DNA from: Streptomyces panaciradicis
Lineage (GTDB): Bacteria; Actinomycetota; Actinomycetes; Streptomycetales; Streptomycetaceae
NCBI RefSeq assembly: GCF_023516615.1
Contig: NZ_JAMGBF010000137.1
Location: 1 to 35,304, forward strand
Direction of reading: 5' to 3'
DNA: 35,304 bases
The translations under genes and the position numbers were made by a program. Below are positions 24,216 to 32,145 of the stretch, piece after piece; positions within the stretch are counted from its first letter, which is position 1; every line of letters begins with the position of its first letter. The notes beneath the pieces were generated by a model. That model ran no database searches and was not told the DNA's origin. It saw only the letters and a program-made list of their open reading frames with translations.

Positions 24216-24710
24216 ATGAGCGCACCCGACGGCAGCCCGGTCGGCGCCGAACGCAGCATCGGCCAGCTGTTCGCCTCGGCGACGACCGAAATGTCGGCGC
24301 TGGTGCACGACGAGATCGCGCTGGCCAAGGCGCAGCTCAAGCAGGACGTCAAGCGCGGCGCGACGAGCGGCGGCGCGTTCACCGGGGCCGGCGCGGTGCT
24401 GGTGTTCTCGCTGCCGATGCTCAACTTCGCGCTGGCGTACGGTATCCGCACCTGGAGCGACTGGAACCTCGCGGTCTGCTTCCTGCTGTCGTTCGCGGCG
24501 AACGTGCTGGTCGCGGCCGTGCTCGCGCTCGTCGGCGTGGTCTTCGCCAAGAAGGCGAAGAAGAGCCAGGGCCCGCAGAAGGTCGCCGCGTCCATGAAGG
24601 AGACCGCGGGCGTCCTGCAGAAGGCCAAGCCGCACCCGCGGCCGGAGCCCGCGGCGATCGAGGACCGCGCCCCCGCGGCCATCGAGGCTGTGGCACGCTC
24701 GTCCTCATGA
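24216..24710 (+). CDS. Small membrane protein, actinobacterial holin-X/phage holin family (164 aa)
   Basis: A two-helix membrane protein. The N-terminal amphipathic region (LFASATTEMSALVHDEIALAKAQLKQDVKRGA) and the paired helices (AVLVFSLPMLNFALAYGI and LAVCFLLSFAANVLVAAVLALVGVVF) match the family called phage holin or actinobacterial holin-X. That name reflects topology and does not demonstrate lysis; there is no endolysin or phage gene near. The C-terminus is Lys/Pro/Ala-rich and cytoplasmic. ATG 24216 follows AAGGGAGA. Its stop overlaps the next start by 4 bp (ATGA), so it is co-translated with the hydrolase, the same pairing as Rv3669-Rv3670. Confidence 0.82.
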   Translation: MSAPDGSPVGAERSIGQLFASATTEMSALVHDEIALAKAQLKQDVKRGATSGGAFTGAGAVLVFSLPMLNFALAYGIRTWSDWNLAVCFLLSFAANVLVAAVLALVGVVFAKKAKKSQGPQKVAASMKETAGVLQKAKPHPRPEPAAIEDRAPAAIEAVARSSS

Positions 24711-25660
24711 CGGATCCCGCCACACCATCGGCGCAACCCACCTCGGTCGTACGGCCGGACGCCCTCCCCGACGGGACGAAGGTGACGCATCGCGACGTCG
24801 CCGCCAACGGCGCCCGCTTCCACATCGCCGAGGCCGGAGACGGCCCGCTGGTGCTGCTGCTGCACGGCTTCCCGCAGTTCTGGTGGACCTGGCGGCACCA
24901 GCTGACCGCGCTGGCCGACGCGGGCTTCCGGGCCGTCGCCATGGACCTGCGGGGCGTCGGCGGCAGCGACCGCACCCCGCGCGGGTACGACCCGACGAAC
25001 CTCGTCCTCGACATCACCGGCGTCGTCCGCTCCCTCGGGGAGCCGGACGCCGCGCTGGTCGGCCACGACCTGGGCGGATACCTGGCGTGGACGGCCGCGG
25101 TGATGCGCCCGAAGCTGGTACGGCGGCTCGCCGTCACCTCCATGCCGCACCCCCGGCGCTGGCGCTCGGCGATGCTCACCGACGTCAAGCAGACGCGCGC
25201 CGGGTCCTACATCTGGGGGTTCCAGCGCCCCTGGCTCCCCGAGCGGCAGCTCACCGCCGACGACGGGGCACAGGTGGCCGAGCTGCTCCGGGAGTGGTCC
25301 GGCCCCCACCAGCCGGACGAGGAGACCCTCGACACCTACCGGCGCGCGATGTGCATCCCGTCCACGGCCCACTGCTCGGTGGAGCCGTACCGCTGGATGG
25401 TGCGCTCCCTGGCCCGGCCGGACGGCATCCAGTTCAACCGCCGGATGAAGCGGCCGCTGCGGGTGCCGACCCTGCATCTGCACGGCTCACTCGACCCGGT
25501 GATGCGCACGCGCAGCGCGGCCGGCTCCGGCGAGTACGTCGAAGCGCCCTACCGCTGGCGGCTGTTCGACGGGCTCGGGCACTTCCCGCACGAGGAGGAT
25601 CCCGCCGCCTTCTCGACCGAACTGATCAACTGGCTCAAGGATCCCGAGCCCGATCGGTGA
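24707..25660 (+). CDS. Alpha/beta hydrolase, epoxide-hydrolase-like (317 aa)
   Basis: Alpha/beta-hydrolase fold. The oxyanion motif HGFPQFWWTWRHQL, the nucleophile elbow GHDLGGYLAW with Asp rather than Ser, the acid in LHGSLDPV and the catalytic His in LGHFPHEE are all present. An Asp nucleophile is characteristic of epoxide hydrolases and dehalogenases, and the closest synteny is with ephE (Rv3670), which also sits beside marP in mycobacteria. Substrate unknown. ATG 24707 overlaps the preceding stop. Confidence 0.87.
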   Translation: MTDPATPSAQPTSVVRPDALPDGTKVTHRDVAANGARFHIAEAGDGPLVLLLHGFPQFWWTWRHQLTALADAGFRAVAMDLRGVGGSDRTPRGYDPTNLVLDITGVVRSLGEPDAALVGHDLGGYLAWTAAVMRPKLVRRLAVTSMPHPRRWRSAMLTDVKQTRAGSYIWGFQRPWLPERQLTADDGAQVAELLREWSGPHQPDEETLDTYRRAMCIPSTAHCSVEPYRWMVRSLARPDGIQFNRRMKRPLRVPTLHLHGSLDPVMRTRSAAGSGEYVEAPYRWRLFDGLGHFPHEEDPAAFSTELINWLKDPEPDR

Positions 25661-26004
25661 CCGTTCCCTCGCGCCCGGTATCCGGACCTGAACACCTGTC
25701 CTACGAACAGCCAATTGCCTGGCGCATAGGCCAATTGGGGGCCGTGGGGGCGGTTATCGACCTTGGGGCGGGGGCAGACGTCCGGGTATGGGCTGGACGC
25801 ACGACTACAGTGACGCAGTTCGCAATCGCCGCTCGGCCATCGGCCTGAGCACCCACCAGCGAGGAGGCACCCCGCAGATGCAGGGTACGGACCTCCGGGT
25901 GGGCATTCCGCGCATCCTGCGCCGCCGGGCCCGCTGGGTCTCGGTACGCCTGCGTCACCCGCGCGGCTGACGCCCCTTCCTTCAAGCGGGTTCCCGTACG
26001 ACGT
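25661..26004. promoter_or_regulatory. Convergent gap with two GCCAATTG sites 20 bp apart
   Basis: GCCAATTG occurs at 25710-25717 and again at 25730-25737. Each contains the palindrome CAATTG, rare in such GC-rich DNA, and the 20-bp period puts them on the same DNA face. They lie upstream of the small open frame at 25878. Otherwise the 344-bp gap between the hydrolase and marP holds no recognised element. Confidence 0.4.
25878..25970 (+). CDS. Possible small Arg-rich peptide (30 aa)
   Basis: A 30-codon frame starting ATG 25878 with GAGGAGG about 10 bases upstream, a better ribosome site than many genes here have. The peptide MQGTDLRVGIPRILRRRARW continues with a second basic half and ends RHPRG. 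It has ten arginines and no membrane helix. It is not a leader peptide type that I recognise. It could be a real small protein, a leader, or chance. The upstream GCCAATTG pair is the only other support. Confidence 0.35.
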   Translation: MQGTDLRVGIPRILRRRARWVSVRLRHPRG

Positions 26005-27213
26005 CTACAGCGCGCAACTGTCGCTGTCGACCTGCTGGTTCGCGCTGCGCCCCTGGGTGATGTCCGGCTGGATCTCGTCCGCGGTGAGCGCGTAGCCGGT
26101 GTCGGCGTCGTCGAGGGACTTGGCGAACACCACGCCGTACACCTCCCCCTGGGGGGTGAGCAGCGGTCCGCCGGAGTTGCCCTGGCGGACGGTCGCGTAC
26201 AGCGAGTACACGTCCCGGCGCACGGTGCCGCGGTGGTAGATGTCCGGGCCGTTGGCCGGGATGCGTCCCCGCACGCGTGCGGCGCGGACGTCGTACGAGC
26301 CGTTCTCGGGGAAGCCCGCGATGATCGCGCCGTCGCCGCTCCTGGCGTCGGCGGCCGAGAACTTCAGGGCGGGCGCCTTGAGGCCGGGCACGTCCAGTAC
26401 GGCGATGTCGCGGTGCCAGTCGTAGAGGACGACCGTGGCGTCGTACTTCCGGCCCTCGCCGCCTATCTGGACGGTGGGCTCGTCGACGCCGCCGACCACG
26501 TGCGCGTTGGTCATGACGCGGCGGTCGCCGAAGACGAAGCCGGAGCCCTCCAGGACCTTGCCGCAGCTCGTGGCGGTGCCCATGACCTTGACGATGGACT
26601 TCTTCGCGCGCGTGGCCACGGAGCTGTTGGCCAGGGCCGGGTCGGGGGGCCGGACGTCGGTGATCGGCTCGTTCGAGAACGGGCTGAAGACCTGCGGGAA
26701 GCCGTTCTGCGCGAGGACCGAGGAGAAGTCGGCGAACCAGGTGTCGGCCTGGGTCGGCAGCGCCCGGGAGACCCCGAGGAGCACCTTGGAGCTGCGCACC
26801 TCCTTGCCGAGCGTCGGCAGGGTCGTGCCGGCCAGGGCGGAGCCGATCAGCCAGGCCACCAGGAGCATCGCGACGACGTTGACGAGGGCGCCGCCGGTGG
26901 CGTCCAGGGCGCGGGCCGGGGACCAGGTGATGTACCGGCGCAGCTTGTTGCCGAGGTGGGTGGTGAGTGCCTGGCCGACCGAGGCGCAGACGATCACGAC
27001 GACGACCGCGACCACGGCGGCGGTGGTGCTCACCTCGGCGTTGTCGGTCATCGCGTCCCAGATGACGGGCAGTGTGTAGACCGCGACGAGACCGCCGCCC
27101 AGGAAGCCGATCACCGACAGGATGCCGACGACGAAGCCCTGGCGATAGCCGACGATCGCGAACCACACGGCGGCGACCAGCAACAGGATGTCCAGCACAT
27201 TCACGGTGGACAC
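26005..27213 (-). CDS. marP: MarP-type membrane serine protease with CvpA-like domain (402 aa)
   Basis: A periplasm-facing, trypsin-fold protease tethered by four N-terminal membrane helices (residues about 5-130, CvpA/colicin V-like region). The catalytic triad is visible: His238 in TNAHVVGG, Asp269 in HRDIAVLDV and Ser347 in RQGNSGGPLL. Cys217 and Cys400, three residues from the C-terminus, match the disulfide that stabilises the active site of M. tuberculosis MarP (Rv3671c). MarP is required there for acid and oxidative resistance. GTG 27213 lies 4 bases past the NUDIX stop, so the two are co-transcribed; the longer open frame upstream is antisense noise inside the NUDIX gene. A GTG at 27204 is an alternative. 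Confidence 0.93.
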   Translation of the reverse strand: MSTVNVLDILLLVAAVWFAIVGYRQGFVVGILSVIGFLGGGLVAVYTLPVIWDAMTDNAEVSTTAAVVAVVVVIVCASVGQALTTHLGNKLRRYITWSPARALDATGGALVNVVAMLLVAWLIGSALAGTTLPTLGKEVRSSKVLLGVSRALPTQADTWFADFSSVLAQNGFPQVFSPFSNEPITDVRPPDPALANSSVATRAKKSIVKVMGTATSCGKVLEGSGFVFGDRRVMTNAHVVGGVDEPTVQIGGEGRKYDATVVLYDWHRDIAVLDVPGLKAPALKFSAADARSGDGAIIAGFPENGSYDVRAARVRGRIPANGPDIYHRGTVRRDVYSLYATVRQGNSGGPLLTPQGEVYGVVFAKSLDDADTGYALTADEIQPDITQGRSANQQVDSDSCAL

Positions 27214-27217
27214 CCTG

Positions 27218-27919
27218 TCATGACCGCCAGTCGAGCGGGACCTGCTTCTCCCGGTCCCAGGGGCGCTCCCAGCCGGAGTAGTGCAGCAGACGGTCGATGA
27301 TCCCGGCCGTGAAGCCCCATACGAGGGCCGATTCGACCAGGAATGCCGGACCTCGGTGCCCGCTGGGGTGCACCGTGGTGGCACGGTTGTCCGGGTCCGT
27401 GAGATCCGCCACGGGGACGGTGAAGACCCTCGCCGTCTCGTTCGGATCGACCGCGGCGACCGGGCTCGGCTCGCGCCACCACCCCATCACCGGGGTCACC
27501 ACGAAACCGCTGACCGGGATGTACAGCTTCGGCAGCACGCCGAAGAGCTGCACGCCGGACGGGTCGAGCCCGGTCTCCTCCTCGGCCTCGCGCAGAGCGG
27601 CCCGCAGGGGCCCGTCGGCGTGCGGGTCGCCGTCCTCGGGGTCGAGGGCGCCGCCGGGGAAGGAGGGCTGTCCCGCGTGCGACCTGAGGGACCCCGCCCG
27701 CTCCATGAGCAGCAGCTCCGGACCGCGCTCGCCCTCACCGAACAGCACGAGCACTGCCGACTGCCGGCCCGCCCCGTCCTCGGGCGGCAGGAAGCGGCTC
27801 AGCTGCAGCGGCTGCACCGTCTCCACCGCCCGCACCACCGGGCCGAGCCAGTCGGGCAGGCCCTCCTTGCTGAGTGTCACCGGCCCGCCCTGCGTGTCGC
27901 TCGCTCGTGTCATCGCCAC
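27218..27919 (-). CDS. NUDIX hydrolase, CoA pyrophosphatase type (233 aa)
   Basis: Shows both the NUDIX box (GGALDPEDG...LRAALREAEEETGL) and, just before it, the CoA-hydrolase signature LLMERAGSLRSHAGQPSFPGG, which fits the NuCoA pattern. It would cleave CoA or its derivatives to 3',5'-ADP and phosphopantetheine. A short insertion (DGDPHADGP) extends the NUDIX box. GTG 27919 has AGGA 8 bases upstream; ATG 27913 is an alternative. It lies 70 bp downstream of nth and directly upstream of marP, the same order as Rv3674c-Rv3672c-Rv3671c, though the thioredoxin-like Rv3673c equivalent is missing here. Confidence 0.92.
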   Translation of the reverse strand: MAMTRASDTQGGPVTLSKEGLPDWLGPVVRAVETVQPLQLSRFLPPEDGAGRQSAVLVLFGEGERGPELLLMERAGSLRSHAGQPSFPGGALDPEDGDPHADGPLRAALREAEEETGLDPSGVQLFGVLPKLYIPVSGFVVTPVMGWWREPSPVAAVDPNETARVFTVPVADLTDPDNRATTVHPSGHRGPAFLVESALVWGFTAGIIDRLLHYSGWERPWDREKQVPLDWRS

Positions 27920-27989
27920 CCCCGTCGTCCTGCCCGTTCCAACGCCCGGCAGGCCCTTGATCGTTCCTCGCGCCGGTGTGTCCGGTCCG

Positions 27990-29189
27990 TCATGCGGCGC
28001 CCAGCGGCGGAGCCGCCCTGCCGCCGGCGTCCAGGTAGGCCTGCGGCGGGTTGAGACGCTGGCCCGGGAAGCCGCCCTTCTCGTACTTCAGGAGCTTCTT
28101 CGCCTTCTCGGGGTCGGTCTCCCCCTCGCCGTAGGCCGGGCAGAGCGGGGCGATGGGGCAGGCGCCGCAGGCGGGCTTGCGAGCGTGGCAGATGCGGCGG
28201 CCGTGCCAGATGACGTGGTGCGAGAGGTCCGTCCAGTCGCTCTTCGGGAAGAGCGCCCCCACGGCGGCCTCGATCTTGTCCGGGTCGGTCTCCGCGGTCC
28301 ACTGCCAGCGCCGCACCAGCCGCTGGAAGTGCGTGTCCACGGTGATGCCGGGGCGGCCGAAGGCGTTGCCGAGCACGACGAAGGCGGTCTTGCGGCCGAC
28401 GCCGGGCAGTTTGACGAGGTCCTCCAACTTGCCGGGGACCTCACCGCCGAACTGCTCCACCAGCGCCTTCGACAGCCCTATCACCGACTTGGTCTTGGCC
28501 CGGAAGAACCCGGTGGGGCGCAGGATCTCCTCGACCTCCTCAGGGTTGGCGGCGGCCAAATCCTCGGGGGTGGGGTACTTGGCGAAGAGCGCCGGGGTCG
28601 TCTGATTGACCCTCAGGTCGGTCGTCTGGGCGGACAGGACCGTGGCGACGACGAGCTGGAAGGGGTTCTCGAAGTCCAACTCCGGGTGGGCGTACGGGTA
28701 GACCTCGGCGAGTTCGCGGTTGATGCGGCGGGCGCGGCGCACGAGCGCGGTCGGGGACTCGCCCTTGGGCGGCGCCGCGACGGGCTTGGCGGCGGGGGCG
28801 CCCTTGACGGCCGCGGCGGCCTTCTTCGGGGCGACGGTGGGCTTTTTGACGGGTGGGGCTTTCCTGACGGGTGCTTTCTTCACGGCGGCGGGCTTCTCGG
28901 CGGCGGGCTTCTCGGCGGCGGTCCTGTCCGCGGTCTTTGCGGTCTTCTCGGCGGCGGTCGGCTTGGCGGCGGCGGTCTTCTTCACGGCCGTCTGGTTCCC
29001 CGTCGGCTTTTTCGCAGCCGTCTTCCTCGCGGTCACCTTCTTCGCCACAGCCTTCCCGCCCGCCACATTCCCTGTCTCTTTTGCCGGTTTCCTTCCGCCG
29101 CCGGGGTTCTGTTCGCCCACAGCGGAATCACGACGTGCAGCCACCCGCGCAGCCCCCTTGGCCTGTGCTCTCACCGGCGATTTGGACAC
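27990..29189 (-). CDS. nth: Endonuclease III with long Lys/Ala/Pro-rich N-terminal tail (399 aa)
   Basis: A base-excision repair DNA glycosylase/AP lyase for oxidised pyrimidines. The catalytic domain (residues about 150-365) has the helix-hairpin-helix LPGVGRKTAFVVLGNAFG with the catalytic Lys, the catalytic Asp in VDTHFQR, and the [4Fe-4S] motif CHARKPACGACPIAPLC. E. coli Nth has only about 211 residues. The extra 150 N-terminal residues are repeats such as AAKKPT, AAEKP and AAVKKAP, like the tail of histone H1 or mycobacterial HU. GTG 29189 has TAGGCT 6 bases upstream, a leaderless start. Divergent from crp. Confidence 0.93.
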   Translation of the reverse strand: MSKSPVRAQAKGAARVAARRDSAVGEQNPGGGRKPAKETGNVAGGKAVAKKVTARKTAAKKPTGNQTAVKKTAAAKPTAAEKTAKTADRTAAEKPAAEKPAAVKKAPVRKAPPVKKPTVAPKKAAAAVKGAPAAKPVAAPPKGESPTALVRRARRINRELAEVYPYAHPELDFENPFQLVVATVLSAQTTDLRVNQTTPALFAKYPTPEDLAAANPEEVEEILRPTGFFRAKTKSVIGLSKALVEQFGGEVPGKLEDLVKLPGVGRKTAFVVLGNAFGRPGITVDTHFQRLVRRWQWTAETDPDKIEAAVGALFPKSDWTDLSHHVIWHGRRICHARKPACGACPIAPLCPAYGEGETDPEKAKKLLKYEKGGFPGQRLNPPQAYLDAGGRAAPPLGAA

Positions 29190-29195
29190 CCGGCC

Positions 29196-29201
29196 AGCCT
29201 A
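29196..29201 (-). promoter_or_regulatory. -10 box of a leaderless promoter for nth
   Basis: TAGGCT on the minus strand ends 6 bases before GTG 29189. Confidence 0.55.
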
Positions 29202-29291
29202 GAGCCCGGCACTGACATCCGCCCCGGACCCAGAGGATCGGCCCCCAATTGGACCCCTGCCGCTTACCTGGGGACACCAGTGCGGCATCCT

Positions 29292-29352
29292 TGTGACAGA
29301 TCACACTGTTTGGACCGTCCGGCAAGATGGGGAACACGGTCCCCTGGTACCA
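29292..29352. promoter_or_regulatory. Palindromes in the nth/crp intergenic region
   Basis: Three inverted repeats lie in the 207-bp divergent gap. TGTGA-CAGA-TCACA (29292-29305) has perfect CRP half-sites but a 4-base rather than 6-base spacer. GGACCGT (29312-29318) pairs with ACGGTCC (29336-29342). TGGTACCA (29345-29352) is a perfect 8-bp palindrome. Any may control crp; the first could be autoregulatory. Confidence 0.5.
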
Positions 29353-29396
29353 AGGGGGAGCAAGATCCCCTGAGCAGGTCGACAAGGAGATAACTC

Positions 29397-30071
29397 GTGG
29401 ACGACGTTCTGCGGCGGAACCCGCTCTTCGCGGCGCTCGACGACGAGCAGGCCGCGGAGCTCCGCGCCTCCATGAGTGAGGTGACCCTCGCGCGCGGCGA
29501 CTCGCTCTTCCACGAGGGCGACCCCGGTGATCGGCTCTACGTGGTCACCGAGGGCAAGGTCAAGCTGCACCGCACCTCCCCCGACGGCCGCGAGAACATG
29601 CTCGCCGTCGTCGGCCCCGGCGAACTGATCGGCGAGCTGTCGCTGTTCGACCCGGGCCCGCGCACCGCCACGGCCACCGCGCTGACCGAGGTCAAGCTGC
29701 TGGGCCTCGGCCACGGCGACCTCCAGCCCTGGCTGAACGTCCGCCCGGAGGTGGCCGGCGCCCTGCTGCGCGCCGTCGCGCGGCGGCTGCGCAAGACCAA
29801 CGACCAGATGTCCGACCTGGTCTTCTCGGACGTCCCCGGCCGGGTCGCCCGCGCCCTGCTGGACCTCTCGCGCCGCTTCGGCGTGCAGTCCGAGGAGGGC
29901 ATCCACGTCGTGCACGACCTCACCCAGGAGGAGCTGGCCCAGCTGGTCGGCGCGTCCCGGGAGACGGTCAACAAGGCGCTGGCCGACTTCGCGCAGCGGG
30001 GGTGGCTCCGTCTGGAGGCGCGTGCGGTGATTCTGCTGGACGTGGAGCGGCTGGCGAAGCGGTCTCGCTGA
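29397..30071 (+). CDS. crp: cAMP receptor protein Crp (224 aa)
   Basis: A CRP/FNR transcription regulator. The N-terminal cyclic-nucleotide domain includes the phosphate-binding cassette GELIGELSLFDPGPRTATATA with the Glu and Arg-Thr that contact cAMP. The C-terminal winged helix includes LTQEELAQLVGASRETVNKALADFAQRGWL as the DNA-reading helix. Length equals the S. coelicolor Crp, which governs germination, growth and antibiotic production. GTG 29397 follows AAGGAGA. The gene is divergent from nth, the same arrangement as Rv3676-Rv3674c. Confidence 0.97.
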   Translation: MDDVLRRNPLFAALDDEQAAELRASMSEVTLARGDSLFHEGDPGDRLYVVTEGKVKLHRTSPDGRENMLAVVGPGELIGELSLFDPGPRTATATALTEVKLLGLGHGDLQPWLNVRPEVAGALLRAVARRLRKTNDQMSDLVFSDVPGRVARALLDLSRRFGVQSEEGIHVVHDLTQEELAQLVGASRETVNKALADFAQRGWLRLEARAVILLDVERLAKRSR

Positions 30072-30096
30072 CGCTGGTCCGGGCTGGGCCGAGGTG

Positions 30097-30115
30097 CTGG
30101 GGGCTCCGCCCCCAG
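30097..30115 (+). terminator. Terminator of crp
   Basis: CTGGGGGC-TCC-GCCCCCAG, a perfect 8-bp stem with a 3-nt loop, 25 bases past the crp stop. Confidence 0.75.
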
Positions 30116-30148
30116 GCCCCCGTTCGGCCTGAACGGCCTCGTCCTCAA

Positions 30149-30287
30149 ACGCCGGACGGGCTGTCTTTGCGCGCACGTCCGCCGACGCCGGACGGGCTGT
30201 CTTTGCGCGCGCGTCCGCCGACGCCGGAACGGGTGTTTCAGTGCGCCCACGTTCGTAAGCGCCGGAACGGCTGTGTGTGGCCGTCGG
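30149..30287. repeat. 36-bp intergenic repeats between crp and the metallo-beta-lactamase gene
   Basis: The motif (a/g)cgccgga(c/a)cgg recurs at 30149, 30185, 30221 and 30259, with spacings of 36, 36 and 38 bp. The first two units are nearly identical and the last two diverged. The stretch ctcaaacgccggacgggctg is of a kind I recall as common between genes in Streptomyces. It fills the convergent gap up to the lactamase stop. Confidence 0.85.
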
Positions 30288-31118
30288 CTAGATCAGGCCG
30301 TGCTCTTCCAGGTAGTCCATCTGTGCCCGTACCGACAGCTCGGCGGCGGGCCACAGGGAGCGGTCCACGTCGGCGTAGACGTGGGCGACGACCTGGGTGG
30401 GGGCGCGGTAGCCGTTCTCGACCGCCGTCTCGACCTGGGCGAGGCGGTGGGCGCGGTGGGCCAGGTAGAACTCCACGGCCCCTTGGGCGTCCTCCAGGAC
30501 GGGCCCGTGGCCCGGCAGGACGGTGTGGACGCCGTCGTCGACCGTCAGGGAGCGCAGCCGGCGCAGCGAGTCCAGGTAGTCGCCCAGGCGGCCGTCGGGG
30601 TGCGCCACGACCGTCGTACCGCGTCCCAGGACGGTGTCGCCGGTCAGGACGGCCCGGTCGGCCGGCAGGTGGAAGCATAGGGAGTCCGAGGTGTGGCCCG
30701 GGGTGGGGACGACCCTGAGCTCCAGTCCGCCGACGGCGACCACGTCGCCGGCCGCGAGGCCCTCGTCGCCCAGCCGCAGCGCCGGGTCCAGCGCACGCAC
30801 GCGCGTGGCGGTCAGCTCGGCGAAGCGGGAGGCGCCCTCCGCGTGGTCGGGGTGGCCATGGGTGAGGAGGGTGAGCGCGATGCGCTTGCCGGCCGCCTCG
30901 GCCGTGTCGACGACCGTGCGCAGGTGGCCCTCGTCCAGCGGGCCGGGGTCGACGACGACCGCCAGGTCGGAGTCCGGTTCGGCGAGGATCCAGGTGTTGG
31001 TGCCGTCGAGGGTCATCACCGAGGCGTTGGGGGCCAGGACGTTGACGGCCCGGGACGTGGCCGGGCCGCTGACGACCACGCCCCTGGGCCGGCCGGGGAG
31101 GGTGCTCGCGTCGGTCAT
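30288..31118 (-). CDS. Metallo-beta-lactamase-fold hydrolase, LACTB2/Rv3677c-like (276 aa)
   Basis: A metal-dependent hydrolase. Visible motifs are THGHPDHAEG (the HxHxDH metal site), TPGHTSDS, TGDTVLGRG and LPGHGP. The C-terminal 60 residues (HRAHRLAQVETAVENGY...) form the winged-helix tail typical of the LACTB2 branch, some members of which are RNases. ATG 31118 lies 2 bases past the NUDIX stop, with GGTGGAG inside the NUDIX end as ribosome site, so the genes are coupled. A longer open frame upstream lies within the NUDIX gene and is rejected. Confidence 0.9.
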   Translation of the reverse strand: MTDASTLPGRPRGVVVSGPATSRAVNVLAPNASVMTLDGTNTWILAEPDSDLAVVVDPGPLDEGHLRTVVDTAEAAGKRIALTLLTHGHPDHAEGASRFAELTATRVRALDPALRLGDEGLAAGDVVAVGGLELRVVPTPGHTSDSLCFHLPADRAVLTGDTVLGRGTTVVAHPDGRLGDYLDSLRRLRSLTVDDGVHTVLPGHGPVLEDAQGAVEFYLAHRAHRLAQVETAVENGYRAPTQVVAHVYADVDRSLWPAAELSVRAQMDYLEEHGLI

Positions 31119-31120
31119 GC

Positions 31121-31996
31121 TCAGGCTCCACCGGTCGGAAGGTCGGTCGGGATGCGCTTGGTGAACTCGTCGTGCCCGGGCCAGGTCAGCACGATCCGGC
31201 CGTCCTCCAGACGGGCCTGTGCCAGTACGGCGGTCATGTCCTGCCCCGGGGCGGCGGCGAGCGCGTCGGCGGCCGTGCCGTACGGGGCGAGCGCGCGCAG
31301 GGTGGCGATGGTGGGCGGCATCATCAGCAGCTCGCCCTTGTCGTAGCCCTCGGCCGCGTCCTGGGGCCGGATCCACACCGTGCGGTCGGCCTCCGTGGAG
31401 GCGTTGCGGGTGCGCTGGCCGTGCGGGAGGGCGGCGACGAAGAAGAAGGTGTCGTAGCGGCGGGCCTCGAACTCCGGGGTGATCCAGCGCGCCCAGGCGC
31501 CGAGCAGGTCCGAGCGCAGCACCAGGCCGCGGCGGTCGAGGAACTCGGCGAAGGAGAAGTCACGGGCGACCAGGGCCGCGCGGTCCGCCTCCCAGTCCTC
31601 GCCCGTGGTGTCGCCCACCACGGAGTCGGCGGTCGGCCCGGCGAGCAGGACGCCCGCCTCCTCGTACGTCTCCCGGACGGCCGCGCACACGATGGCCTGG
31701 GCCGCCCGCTCGTCGACGCCGAGCCGCTCGGCCCACCACGCGCGCGTGGGGCCCGCCCAGCGCACGTGGTGCTCGTCGTCGCGCGGGTCGACGCCCCCGC
31801 CCGGATAGGCGTACGCGCCTCCGGCAAAAGCCATGGAGGCGCGTCTGCGCAGCATGTGCACGACCGGACCGCTGCCGGTGTCCTTCAGGAGCATGACGGT
31901 GGCCGCCCGCTTGGGGACCACCGGGGTGAGCGTGCCCTCCGCGAGCGCGCGGATGCGGTCCGGCCAGTCCTGCGGAAACCACTGCCCATTCGCCAT
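31121..31996 (-). CDS. NUDIX hydrolase, NUDT19-like with long insert (291 aa)
   Basis: A NUDIX-fold hydrolase with an N-terminal strand region (AATVMLLKDTGSGPVVHMLRRRA), AYPGGGVDPRD at the start of the box and AAVRETYEEAG at its end. About 35 residues separate the two halves, far more than the canonical 23-residue box, which marks the NUDT19/RP2-like group; some of these hydrolyse CoA esters. ATG 31996 has TAGCCT 6 bases upstream and no ribosome site, a leaderless start. First gene of a pair with the metallo-beta-lactamase gene. Confidence 0.85.
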   Translation of the reverse strand: MANGQWFPQDWPDRIRALAEGTLTPVVPKRAATVMLLKDTGSGPVVHMLRRRASMAFAGGAYAYPGGGVDPRDDEHHVRWAGPTRAWWAERLGVDERAAQAIVCAAVRETYEEAGVLLAGPTADSVVGDTTGEDWEADRAALVARDFSFAEFLDRRGLVLRSDLLGAWARWITPEFEARRYDTFFFVAALPHGQRTRNASTEADRTVWIRPQDAAEGYDKGELLMMPPTIATLRALAPYGTAADALAAAPGQDMTAVLAQARLEDGRIVLTWPGHDEFTKRIPTDLPTGGA

Positions 31997-32002
31997 GGCC
32001 GG

Positions 32003-32008
32003 AGGCTA
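32003..32008 (-). promoter_or_regulatory. -10 box of a leaderless promoter for the NUDIX-lactamase operon
   Basis: TAGCCT on the minus strand ends 6 bases before ATG 31996. Confidence 0.5.
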
Positions 32009-32045
32009 TCCCGTGGTGCGCGAATGTTCGAGAGGTCCCCGAGGT

Positions 32046-32145
32046 CAGAGCGGTGGTCACTGGACCAGAGCGGTGGTCACGGGATCAAAGCGGTGGTCAC
32101 GGGATCAGAGCGGTGGTCACGGGCTTAATGCGGTGGCTACGGGAC
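32046..32145. repeat. 20-bp tandem repeats including the ridA stop codon
   Basis: Five 20-bp units start at 32046, 32066, 32086, 32106 and 32126. Read on the minus strand, the unit that holds the ridA 3' end contains CTGGTCCCGTAG (Leu-Val-Pro-stop). The next four units are copies in which TAG has become TGA (CTGATCCCGTGACC and similar). They fill the gap between ridA and the NUDIX gene. Confidence 0.93.

Noticed and set aside
24216..24710. Prophage lysis gene
   Set aside because: The family is named for holin-like topology, but there are no other phage genes, and it is fused by a stop/start overlap to a housekeeping hydrolase.
22529..25483. 984-codon open frame on the minus strand
   Set aside because: Antisense shadow over nhaA, the holin-like gene and the hydrolase.
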